A stretch of 64,000 nucleotides of DNA from the NCBI GenBank assembly GCA_031291675.1, contig JARLIO010000071.1, positions 1 through 64,000 on the forward strand. The letters are read 5' to 3'. Made by a program: the position numbers and the translations under genes. The DNA comes from Azospirillaceae bacterium (GTDB lineage Bacteria > Pseudomonadota > Alphaproteobacteria > Azospirillales > Azospirillaceae). Position 1 is the stretch's first letter. Each line of letters opens with the position of its first letter. Positions 8,155-15,983 of this stretch are shown here, one piece after another. The notes beneath the pieces are model-generated. The model was given only the letters and a program-made list of their open reading frames with translations. It made no database searches and had not been told where the DNA came from.

Positions 8155-8910
8155 TCACGCCGTGACCACGTCGACACCGCGATCACGGAACCGCTTGATC
8201 AGATCCACAGGCGCATCGGGTTCGATCAGCAGCGTGTCGACCTCGGCCAAAGGAACCACGAGGTAGGGCGAGGCCGCCCCCAACTTCTCGCGGGAGGCCA
8301 TCACCACGGTTTCCGCGGCGAACCGGCACAGGGCGCGTTTGACGGCGGCCTCCTCCGAATCACCGGTGGTCAAGCCGACATCCGGGTGCACGCCGGTGAC
8401 CCCCATGAAATAGGTGTCGGCACGCACCCGCGCGATGGCTTCGATCGCGGCGGCACCGACGGCAACGACCGAGTGCTTGAACAGGCGCCCGCCGATCAGC
8501 TCGACCGCGATACCGGGATGGTCCAGCAGCGCAACGGCGACACTCGGGCTGTGGGTTACCACGGTGGCGACCAGGTCGGGGGCGAGATGGCGCGCCATCT
8601 GCACCGCGGTGGTTCCGCCATCGACGAAAACCACCTGGCCCGGGCGCACCAGGCGTGCCGCGGCGCGGCCGATCGCCGCCTTGCCCTCGGTTGCGACCTG
8701 TTGGCGTCCGGCAAAATCCGCAACGGCCAGCGACGCCGGCAGCGCACCACCATGGACACGCTGCAGCAAACCCTCCGCCGCGAGTTCGCGGAGATCACGC
8801 CGGATCGTGTCCTCCGACAGCCCGAGCGCGTGACTCAATTCCTTGGCAACAATCTGTCCGTCGCGATTCAGGACGTCGAGAATATGCGCTTTGCGCTGCT
8901 GGGTTAGCAT
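8155..8910 (-). CDS. DeoR/GlpR-family transcriptional regulator
   Basis: 251 aa. The N-terminal winged HTH has the family signature QIVAKELSHALGLSEDTIRRDLRELAAEG. The C-terminal sugar-phosphate isomerase-like domain includes VFVDGGTTAVQMARHL and the GVTGVHPDVGLTTGDSEEA segment that binds a phosphorylated sugar effector. ATG 8910 has a good AGGAG Shine-Dalgarno, so the 45-residue extension in the open frame is rejected. It is divergent from the Nudix gene and presumably regulates it or itself; the effector is unknown. Confidence 0.9.
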   Translation of the reverse strand: MLTQQRKAHILDVLNRDGQIVAKELSHALGLSEDTIRRDLRELAAEGLLQRVHGGALPASLAVADFAGRQQVATEGKAAIGRAAARLVRPGQVVFVDGGTTAVQMARHLAPDLVATVVTHSPSVAVALLDHPGIAVELIGGRLFKHSVVAVGAAAIEAIARVRADTYFMGVTGVHPDVGLTTGDSEEAAVKRALCRFAAETVVMASREKLGAASPYLVVPLAEVDTLLIEPDAPVDLIKRFRDRGVDVVTA

Positions 8911-8940
8911 CGGGCCTTTCTCCTGGGTGCAGGAAATATC

Positions 8941-8969
8941 TTGACGTTGCATGAAACTGCACGAATTAT
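8941..8969 (+). promoter_or_regulatory. Sigma-70-like promoter for the Nudix gene
   Basis: TTGACG (8941-8946), a 17-base spacer and AATTAT (8964-8969) lie 39 bases before the ATG at 9008. TGCAT and TGCAC elements around 8948-8981 could be part of a DeoR-family operator in this divergent region. Confidence 0.5.
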
Positions 8970-9007
8970 CAAGGGGTGCATCATACGATCTGGCAAAGGA
9001 TACGCCC

Positions 9008-9607
9008 ATGACGCTGGCCAACCGCATCCGCATCCGTGATGTCAAAACGCTGTCGGACGACTGGTTCCTGCTGAAAAAGACGACGTTCGATTTTCATCGC
9101 CGCGATGGCACCTGGCAGACCGTGAGCCGGGAGACCTATGACCGTGGCAATGGCGCGACGATCCTGCTTTATGATCCCGATCGACGAACCGTGATCCTGA
9201 CCCGCCAATTCCGCTTTCCGGTGTTCGTCAATGGCTGCCATGATCTTCTGATCGAGGCGCCGGCGGGTCTGCTGGATCAGGCGAGTGCGGAAGCGGCGAT
9301 CCGTCGCGAAACCGAAGAAGAAACCGGATATCGCATCCGCGACGTGGTCAAGATCTTCGAGGCTTATATGAGCCCGGGTTCGGTCACGGAGAAACTGTTC
9401 TTCTTTCTGGGACGCTACGCCCCGGCGGATCGGATCGCACCGGGTGGCGGTTCGGCCGCCGAAGGCGAGGATATCGAGGTTCTGGAGTTCGATATCGACG
9501 AGGCCCTGGCCATGATCCGCGATGGCGTGATCCAGGATGGCAAGACCATCATGCTGTTGCAGCACGCGGCCTTGTCCGTGCTGCCCGCCCTGACATCGAA
9601 TCGGTGA
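9008..9607 (+). CDS. Nudix hydrolase, NudK (GDP-mannose pyrophosphatase)-like
   Basis: 199 aa. The Nudix box begins APAGLLDQ and ends RRETEEETGY, with the one-residue-shorter spacing typical of NudK. The surrounding SRETYDRGNGATILLYDP and RQFRFPVF segments and the late YMSPGSVTEKLFFFLG segment also fit that subgroup. It hydrolyses a nucleoside diphosphate linked to a sugar or similar moiety, Mg-dependent, in the cytoplasm. ATG 9008 has AAGGA seven bases upstream; the 19-residue longer frame has none. A second Nudix protein of the ADP-ribose type lies at 30672-31334. Confidence 0.88.
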   Translation: MTLANRIRIRDVKTLSDDWFLLKKTTFDFHRRDGTWQTVSRETYDRGNGATILLYDPDRRTVILTRQFRFPVFVNGCHDLLIEAPAGLLDQASAEAAIRRETEEETGYRIRDVVKIFEAYMSPGSVTEKLFFFLGRYAPADRIAPGGGSAAEGEDIEVLEFDIDEALAMIRDGVIQDGKTIMLLQHAALSVLPALTSNR

Positions 9608-9676
9608 TCCATGGTGATCCCGCATTGAGGACCGCCAGGGTGCAACAGCGGGAGGCGGTCGCCGGGGCATTATCTC

Positions 9677-10084
9677 TCAGGGCGCGGCCGCCGCGTCGCG
9701 CCCGGCAAAGACCTCCCGCGCGGCGAACAATCCGTTGAGGGCCGCCGGGAAACCGGCATAGACGGCCATCTGGATCAGGATCTCGGTGACCTCCTCGCGG
9801 CTGAGCCCGACATTGAGCCCGGCCTCGATGTGAACTTTGAGCTGTGGCGTCGCGGTGCCGAGCGCGGTCAACGCCGCGATCGTCGCGATTTCCCGGGCGC
9901 GCCGGTCCAGGCCGGGACGGGTGTAGATGTCGCCGAACGGAAATTCGATCAGATAGCGGGCGAAGTCGGGGGCGATGTCGGCGAGCGCGGCAACGACCCG
10001 TTCGCCCGCCGCACCGTCGATCTCACAGAGGGCGCGCTGGCCCCGCTCGAACCGGCTCTCGGGTTCCTTGCTGAATTGCGTCAT
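9677..10084 (-). CDS. Carboxymuconolactone decarboxylase family protein
   Basis: 135 aa, a single CMD-type helical domain with REIATIAALTALGTATPQLKVHIEAGLNVGLSREEVTEILIQMAVYAG split between the two usual conserved helices. The family includes gamma-carboxymuconolactone decarboxylases and AhpD-like proteins. No CxxC is present, so AhpD-type peroxidase chemistry is unlikely. ATG 10084 is chosen; the longer frame overlaps the MerR gene. It probably forms an operon with the MerR gene immediately upstream on the same strand. Confidence 0.85.
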   Translation of the reverse strand: MTQFSKEPESRFERGQRALCEIDGAAGERVVAALADIAPDFARYLIEFPFGDIYTRPGLDRRAREIATIAALTALGTATPQLKVHIEAGLNVGLSREEVTEILIQMAVYAGFPAALNGLFAAREVFAGRDAAAAP

Positions 10085-10481
10085 GATGAGGCTCCATCCC
10101 CTTTGATCCGCCGGCATCGCCGGCGGATCCGCGTGCAGAACCGGCATAGCCGGCGATCTTGGTATCGAGGACGACCAGGCAGGCCTGCAATTCGGCGAGA
10201 TGGTGGCGTACGCGGGCCCGGTGCTGTTCCAGCAACGCCCCGCGTTCGGCCGCGGTCGCGTCACCTTGGGCCCGCAGGGTGGCGTAGCGCAGCATGTCGC
10301 GGATCGGCATTCCGGTCGTTTTCAGGCGGCCGATGAACCCGATCCACGGCAGGATCGATCCGTCATAGTCCCGTTGTTTCGCATGATCCCGTATCGCGAA
10401 AGGCAGCAGGCCAATCCGCTCGTAGTAACGGATCGTGTGAGCCGTCAGCCCGGTCCGCCGTGCCAATTCACCAATTTTCAT
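10023..10481 (-). CDS. MerR-family transcriptional regulator
   Basis: 152 aa. The N-terminal MerR HTH, IGELARRTGLTAHTIRYYER, is unmistakable, followed by the second helix pair and a dimerisation coiled coil ending around LDTKIAGYAG. The last 35 residues are Gly/Ser/Pro-rich and overlap the start of the next gene by 62 bases, unlike normal MerR tails; a frameshift near 10130 or a true overlap would both explain it. ATG 10481 is used, with a GTG one codon earlier possible. It presumably controls the CMD-family gene. Confidence 0.82.
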   Translation of the reverse strand: MKIGELARRTGLTAHTIRYYERIGLLPFAIRDHAKQRDYDGSILPWIGFIGRLKTTGMPIRDMLRYATLRAQGDATAAERGALLEQHRARVRHHLAELQACLVVLDTKIAGYAGSARGSAGDAGGSKGMEPHHDAIQQGTREPVRAGPARPL

Positions 10482-11070
10482 CACCGGCCCGCCTGTTCGT
10501 CACGACGCGTCCGAGGGTAGGTGTTCGAGCGCGCTCGAAGTCAAGGGTTATTCTCGGGCGACCAGGCTATGATCCCGGGGCGCGTCGCCGGACATCGCAA
10601 GGCACAACAAAGCAAAATGTTGCAGTGCAACACTAGTGCTATTGTCTAAGGGGGCAGACACTGGTGCGGCCTTGGCACTGCTCGCGTCGCCGGAGTAGCT
10701 TGTTTGGCATCGGTATGGTTGCCGCGCCGATGCTGCGGTTCATCGAAACGGCAGGGCGGGAGAAACGAGCAATGGCGCGGGTGTCATCTGCGCATGACAT
10801 CCGCGAAGCGGCGCCAGAAATGACGATGTGTGGAACGATGGAACAGGGTGCCGGCGCCATTCGCCAAGCCACAACGGCTTGTCGCGATCGGGTCGCTGCG
10901 GCCGAGGCCGGTCATGCGGGCTTGGCGCAGCCCGGGATGGTGTGCGCCATCGTCGCCCCCGCAACACAGCTTGACCTCGCGGTCCTGGCCGCCCATTCCC
11001 GTCCCGGCGCGACAGGTCCGGGTGCCGTTGCGCCGTCCGTCCTTGTGTCATCGCATGATCGGGTGACGCG
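10482..11070. other. 589-bp intergenic region upstream of the hybrid kinase
   Basis: It lies between the divergent MerR and hybrid-kinase genes. A perfect dyad (see 10618-10632) and an adjoining CACTAGTG palindrome at 10631-10638 are the only clear structures. A 136-codon plus-strand frame (10664-11074) has no recognisable domain, is Arg/Ala-rich and overlaps the kinase start, so it is not called. Confidence 0.5.
10618..10632. promoter_or_regulatory. Perfect dyad TGTTGCA-G-TGCAACA, candidate operator
   Basis: Seven-base arms around one G. It contains TTGC-N3-GCAA, the pattern described for PhaR-type regulators of polyhydroxyalkanoate granule genes (TGC-N3-GCA), but no phasin or pha gene is adjacent. 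It lies about 440 bases upstream of the hybrid kinase and 140 upstream of the MerR start. Confidence 0.4.
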
Positions 11071-13722
11071 ATGACAGTCGTTCCGGTTGCGAATTCGGAA
11101 TCCAATCGTGTCGAGGAACTCGAACGTGAAGTCACCAGGCTGCGCGCGACCAGCCAGGTCCTGATGGATCGGGTTGAACACGGGATGAATGCCACCGACA
11201 GCGCGTTCACCCTGGTCCCGGATGTCCAGGATGCGGCCAGCCGCGACGGCAGGATCCATGAGCGAACCCAGCAGCTCGAGACCGCCCTGGCACAGCTGGA
11301 ACGCTCAAACGGCGAGCTCGAACGCGCCAAATTGCAGGCGGAGACCGCGCAGCTTCGGCTGATCGAGGCCATCGATGCCGTCAATGAAGGCTTTGCCCTG
11401 TTCGACGCCGAGGACCGCCTGTTGCTGTGCAATGGTCGCTACCGCTCCTTCTGGCCGGCCTTTGCCGACAAGATCGAGCCGGGACTGACCTTTGATGCGT
11501 TGGCCCGGCTCGCGGTCGAAACGCGCTCGGTGGTCGAGGCGGCGTCGCATGCCGAGGCTTGGCTGCGCTATCGCCTCAACGTCCACAGCAACCCGCGCGG
11601 CCCCTATGTCCAGGCGCTGTGCGACGGGCGCTGGATGCAGATCAATGAACGGCGTACCCGCGACGGCGGGATCGTCGGCGTCTACACCGACATCACCGAC
11701 GTCAAGCTCAGCGAAACCCGGCGACGGGAACAGGAACTCGCCGAGAAATCCGCGCTGTTGCAGGCGACGCTCGACAATCTGGCGCAAGGCGTCTCGGTCT
11801 ACGACCGGGGGTTGAAACTGGTTGCGTGGAACGACTGGTTCGTCCGGCTGCTCGACCTGCCCGCGTCGCTGGCCCGCCGCGGCGCCACCTTTGGCGATTT
11901 CCGGCGCTACAACGCCAGCCTGGGGGAGATTGGGCTCGACGGCCGGGTCCTTGATGGCGACGGCCAGGATTTCCTTGAGGCCGTCGATATCGAGCAACGC
12001 TGGCACAACGGGCGCATCCTTGATGTCAAACGTAGTCCGATGCCGGGTGGCGGCTTCGTGATGACATTCAGTGACATTACCGCGCGCAAACACGCGGAAC
12101 GGGCGCTGCGCGAGGGTGAACGGCGGATCCGGACGATCACCGACGCCCTGCCGGCCTTGATCGCCTATGTCGACAAGGACCAGCGCTACCGGTTCGTCAA
12201 CAAGCCCTACGAGGATTGGTTCAAACAACCGCGCGCCGATATCGATGGCAAGCCGATGTGGGTGGCGCTGGGACCGACGCATTACGCCCAGCGCCGGCCT
12301 TATGTCCTGGCCGCACTGTCTGGTCAGGAAGTGACCTTTGAAATCGAACTGCCATCTTCCGAGGGTGGGCAGCGCTATGGCCTTGCGACCTACCTGCCGC
12401 ATTTCGATGAAAATCGCACGGTGTTGGGTTATTTCGCCCTGATTCAGGATATCACTGAACGGCGTCTGGTTGCCGAGGCGCTCAAAGAGGCCAAGGAGAG
12501 CCTGGAACGCCGGGTCGAGGAACGGACCGCGGCCCTGATGTCGGTCAATACCCAGTTGCATCAGGAAATTGCGGAGCGTCGCACGGTCGAGGCGGCGTTG
12601 CGCATCGCCACCCGGCAGGCCCAGGAAGCCAATCTCAGCAAGACCCGTTTCCTGGCCGCGGCCAGCCACGATCTGCTGCAGCCGCTCAACGCCGCCCGAC
12701 TGTTCGTTTCGGCACTGGCCGATCTGGATCAGACACCGCAGAATCGGACGCTGATCGAAAACACCGACGTCGCGCTCGAATCCGTCGAAGAGCTGCTGGC
12801 GACGCTGCTGGATATTTCCAAGCTCGATGCCGGCGCGGTTTCTCCCGAGATCACCGACTTTCCGATCGACAGCCTGTTGTCGGCGATGACGACGGAATTC
12901 CGGGCACTGACCAAGGATCGCGGGCTCGACTTCCGGATCGTGTCATCGACCGCCGTGGTGCGCAGCGATATCCGTCTGCTGCGCCGGATTATCCAGAATT
13001 TCCTGTCGAACGCCGTGCGCTATACCCGTCGTGGCGGTGTCCTGCTGGGCTGCCGGCGGCGCGGTGATGCGCTGCGGATTGATGTCTGGGATACCGGCCC
13101 CGGGATTCCCGAAGACAAGCAAACCGAGATTTTCGAGGAATTCCGTCGGCTGGGTAATGAACAGAGCGCCCGCGATCGTGGCATGGGTTTGGGATTGGCT
13201 ATTGTTGAACGAATTTCCCGCATGCTGGGCCATCCGATCAATGTGCGCTCGGTCGTCGGGAAGGGGTCAATGTTCTCGGTCACCGTGCCGTTGGGGACGT
13301 TCCGGGGATCCCAGGTCAAACAGAAACCGCCGACAACCGGGAACAACCGGCTGACCGGGACCATGGTTCTGGTGATCGACAACGAACACAGCATCATCAC
13401 CGGCATGACGGCACTGCTTCAGGGCTGGGGCTGTGTCGTCTATGGCGCGACCTCGGGCGACGAGGCGATCGGCCTGCTTGCCACCATCGGCCGCCCGCCG
13501 GATTTCGTGATCGCGGATTATCACCTGGATCACGGTTGCATCGGCATCAATGAGATCAGCCGTCTGGAGGCGCATCTCGGCGCGCCCGTCCACGGCATCG
13601 TGATCACCGCCAACCGCCGCCCCGAGGTCAATGACGAGGTTGAGGCCCGCGGCTATCATCTGCTCAACAAACCGATCAAGCCGGCCCAGTTGCGGGCCCT
13701 GATGACCGCGCTGCGCTCATAA
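11071..13722 (+). CDS. PAS-containing hybrid sensor histidine kinase/response regulator (NahK/ErcS'-like)
   Basis: 883 aa, cytoplasmic with no membrane segments. Order: N-terminal coiled coil (about 8-100), two PAS-like domains beginning LIEAIDAVNEGFALFD and LLQATLDNLAQGVSVYD, a third PAS (RIRTITDALPALIAYVD), a coiled coil, HisKA with FLAAASHDLLQPLNAARL (H533), HATPase (NFLSNAVRYTRRG; GMGLGLAI) and a C-terminal receiver with D816 in IADYHLDHG. The architecture matches the NahK/ErcS' group that passes phosphate to phosphotransfer proteins or NarL-type regulators. No FIST/NosP sensor partner is adjacent; the NarL-type regulator at 23232-23918 is a candidate partner. A strong terminator follows. 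Confidence 0.9.
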   Translation: MTVVPVANSESNRVEELEREVTRLRATSQVLMDRVEHGMNATDSAFTLVPDVQDAASRDGRIHERTQQLETALAQLERSNGELERAKLQAETAQLRLIEAIDAVNEGFALFDAEDRLLLCNGRYRSFWPAFADKIEPGLTFDALARLAVETRSVVEAASHAEAWLRYRLNVHSNPRGPYVQALCDGRWMQINERRTRDGGIVGVYTDITDVKLSETRRREQELAEKSALLQATLDNLAQGVSVYDRGLKLVAWNDWFVRLLDLPASLARRGATFGDFRRYNASLGEIGLDGRVLDGDGQDFLEAVDIEQRWHNGRILDVKRSPMPGGGFVMTFSDITARKHAERALREGERRIRTITDALPALIAYVDKDQRYRFVNKPYEDWFKQPRADIDGKPMWVALGPTHYAQRRPYVLAALSGQEVTFEIELPSSEGGQRYGLATYLPHFDENRTVLGYFALIQDITERRLVAEALKEAKESLERRVEERTAALMSVNTQLHQEIAERRTVEAALRIATRQAQEANLSKTRFLAAASHDLLQPLNAARLFVSALADLDQTPQNRTLIENTDVALESVEELLATLLDISKLDAGAVSPEITDFPIDSLLSAMTTEFRALTKDRGLDFRIVSSTAVVRSDIRLLRRIIQNFLSNAVRYTRRGGVLLGCRRRGDALRIDVWDTGPGIPEDKQTEIFEEFRRLGNEQSARDRGMGLGLAIVERISRMLGHPINVRSVVGKGSMFSVTVPLGTFRGSQVKQKPPTTGNNRLTGTMVLVIDNEHSIITGMTALLQGWGCVVYGATSGDEAIGLLATIGRPPDFVIADYHLDHGCIGINEISRLEAHLGAPVHGIVITANRRPEVNDEVEARGYHLLNKPIKPAQLRALMTALRS

Positions 13723-13727
13723 TCGGG

Positions 13728-13778
13728 CAGCGGCGCCGGTCCAACGTGCTGTCGGGCTGGACCGGCGCCGCTGATTTT
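13728..13778 (+). terminator. Intrinsic terminator after the hybrid kinase
   Basis: A perfect 16-bp stem (CAGCGGCGCCGGTCCA pairs with 13758-13773) with a 14-base loop is followed by ATTTT. It begins six bases after the kinase stop codon. Confidence 0.85.
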
Positions 13779-13841
13779 GGGCTGAGTTCGGAATTACAGC
13801 AACCCGCGTTGATCTTGACACATCGCCGCCGTGCATCGGTG

Positions 13842-13863
13842 GGGCGGGCCTCCGTGCCCGCCC
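13842..13863 (-). terminator. Stem-loop downstream of the uronate SDR
   Basis: Perfect 8-bp GC stem (GGGCGGGC/GCCCGCCC) with a six-base loop, 42 bases beyond the SDR stop on the minus strand. No U tract follows on either strand, so it may be an RNA-stabilising hairpin instead. Confidence 0.4.
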
Positions 13864-13904
13864 TTCGGTAATCCACGATGGGTTAAATTCATCGCGGGTT
13901 GATA

Positions 13905-14759
13905 TCACACCCCGGAATAGGCGGAGAAGCCGCCGTCGATCGGCACAACGATACCGGTGACGAAGCTCGATGCGGGCTCGCAGGCGAGCCAAAGCAAGGT
14001 TCCGATCAACTCCTCGGCTTCGCCGAAGCGGCCCATCGGGGTATGGTCGATGATCTTGCGGGCGCGCTCGGTGAACGCGCCGGTGGCTTCGTCGACCAGC
14101 ATTTGGTGATTCTGATTGGTCAGAAAGAAGCCCGGCGCCAGCGCGTTGACGCGAATGCCGACCTTGGAGAAATGCACCGCCAGCCATTGGGTGAAGTTGC
14201 TGACCGCAGCCTTGGCGCCGCTATAGGCCGGGATCTTGGTCAGGGGGCGGAAAGCGTTCATGGATGAGACATTGATGATGGAACAACCCTTGCGGCCAAG
14301 CATTTGCCGCGCGAACACCTGGGACGGCATCAGCGTGCCCAGGAAATTCAGGTTGAAGACGAACTCGATGCCTTTGGGATCAAGATCAAAGAATGTGACC
14401 AGTGACGGGTCGTTGAGATCGCTCTCTTCGAGCCACTCCCGCGTCGTGGTTCCTTTGGGGTGATTGCCGCCGGCACCGTTGAGCAACAGATCGCACGGGC
14501 CGAATTGCGCCAGAACAGCCGCGGCCGCGGTTTCCAGGGATTCCCGCTCCAGCACATTGGCGGCAAACCCTTTGGCAACGAACCCATCGGCCCGGAGCGC
14601 CGTCGCAACGCTCTCCGCCGCCTCCAGCTTGATGTCGAGGATCGCGACTTTGGCACCGTTTTCGGCCAGTGCGCGGGCCATTTGCGAACACAGCACGCCG
14701 CCGCCACCGGTGACCACGGCGACGCGACCGGCCAGATCGATCTTGAACGGAACCGTCAT
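13905..14759 (-). CDS. SDR-type D-mannonate/fructuronate oxidoreductase
   Basis: 284 aa SDR with [12 protein letters not shown] cofactor loop, NGAGGNHP, a serine-containing INVSSMNAF strand and the YSGAKAA catalytic motif. The insertion between the NGAG motif and the catalytic serine ([14 protein letters not shown]…) is typical of the mannonate oxidoreductase SDR subgroup (Bacillus UxuB/YjmF type), which interconverts fructuronate and mannonate. ATG 14759 overlaps the uxuA stop as ATGA, so they are translationally coupled. Last gene of the island. Confidence 0.85.
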   Translation of the reverse strand: MTVPFKIDLAGRVAVVTGGGGVLCSQMARALAENGAKVAILDIKLEAAESVATALRADGFVAKGFAANVLERESLETAAAAVLAQFGPCDLLLNGAGGNHPKGTTTREWLEESDLNDPSLVTFFDLDPKGIEFVFNLNFLGTLMPSQVFARQMLGRKGCSIINVSSMNAFRPLTKIPAYSGAKAAVSNFTQWLAVHFSKVGIRVNALAPGFFLTNQNHQMLVDEATGAFTERARKIIDHTPMGRFGEAEELIGTLLWLACEPASSFVTGIVVPIDGGFSAYSGV

Positions 14760-15811
14760 GATAAAGCCTCTTTGCTGGCCTTGGCGATACCTTCCCAAAG
14801 CCCATTGATGTAAACGGCGCCCAGCGCACGGTCATAAAGGCCATAACCGGGCTTGCCGGTTTCGCCCCAGATCATGCGGCCGTGGTCCGGGCGGATATAG
14901 CCCTCGAAATTCGCTTCGAAATAGGCGCGGACGATCGCGGCCATATCAAGCGAGCCATCCGCCGAACGATGGGCGGTTTCATGGAAATCGCCCCGTTCGT
15001 TCACCTTGACATTGCGCAGGTGAGCGAAATGGATCCGTCCCCGGCCCGCGAACTCGCGCACCAGCGCGACAATATCGTTATGGGCGTCGGCACCGAGCGA
15101 CCCGGAACAAAGCGTCAAGCCATTGGCGGGCGTGTCGACCAGGTCCAGAAGGCGTGCGAGATCATCGCGGTTCTTGACGATCCGCGGCAAGCCGAAGATT
15201 GGCCGCGGCGGATCGTCGGGGTGGATCGCCATTTTGATCCCGGCTTCCGACGCGACCGGAATGATGCCCTTCAGGAAATAGGCGAGATTGGCCCACAGGG
15301 TTTCCGTGTCGATCGTCGCGTATTCGGCCAGAAGCGCCTTGAGTTCCCCGGGCTTGTAGCTGGTGTCCCAGCCGGGAAGATCGATGCCCTTTGACAGGTC
15401 GATCTTGTCAACCACGTCGACGTCAAAGGCCAGGGCCGTCGATCCGTCGGGCAGTTTCATCTCAAGCGAGGTCCGGGTCCAGTCGAACACCGGCATGAAA
15501 TTATAGCACACGACCTTGAGGCCACAGGCCGCCAGGTTGCGCAGCGTCTGGGCGTAGTTGGCGATCAGACGGTCACGGGTCGGTTTGCCGAGTTTGATAT
15601 CCTCATGAACCGGCACACTTTCGATGACCTCGAACGCGAGGCCATGGGACTCGATCGTCGCTTTGAGCTGCCGGATCGTCTCGATCGGCCAGGTTTCACC
15701 GACCGGAATATCGTACACGGCGGAAACGATACCGACCACACCGGGAATTTGCCGGATATTTGCCAAGGTCACCGGATCCTTGTCGCCATACCAGCGAAAC
15801 GTCATTTTCAT
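14756..15811 (-). CDS. uxuA: Mannonate dehydratase UxuA
   Basis: 351 aa. The start [16 protein letters not shown] and the block [12 protein letters not shown] followed by the CSGSLGA and HFAHLRNVK motifs are diagnostic for UxuA, which dehydrates D-mannonate to 2-keto-3-deoxygluconate using a divalent metal. The first ATG of the pair is used because GAGGAG lies seven bases upstream. The final substrate-site segment [11 protein letters not shown] is intact. Flanked by the GH31 gene and the SDR. Confidence 0.95.
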   Translation of the reverse strand: MKMTFRWYGDKDPVTLANIRQIPGVVGIVSAVYDIPVGETWPIETIRQLKATIESHGLAFEVIESVPVHEDIKLGKPTRDRLIANYAQTLRNLAACGLKVVCYNFMPVFDWTRTSLEMKLPDGSTALAFDVDVVDKIDLSKGIDLPGWDTSYKPGELKALLAEYATIDTETLWANLAYFLKGIIPVASEAGIKMAIHPDDPPRPIFGLPRIVKNRDDLARLLDLVDTPANGLTLCSGSLGADAHNDIVALVREFAGRGRIHFAHLRNVKVNERGDFHETAHRSADGSLDMAAIVRAYFEANFEGYIRPDHGRMIWGETGKPGYGLYDRALGAVYINGLWEGIAKASKEALS

Positions 15812-15983
15812 GGGCCAACTCCTCACTGTTGCCAGGCGACCCGACCTCTTTCGATGACAAAGAGGGCAGGTGCCGCCTGGGTTGCTGTCCGGATTGATCT
15901 CCGTATCGGTTCTGCCGCCGCCGGGTCCGATCCGTCGGGCCGCTTGCCGGTGCGACGATACCGGAAAGCGGCCCCGTTATAGG

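Noticed and set aside
10664..11074. 136-codon frame before the hybrid kinase
   Set aside because: No Shine-Dalgarno or recognisable domain, and it overlaps the kinase start by four bases in a way typical of chance frames.
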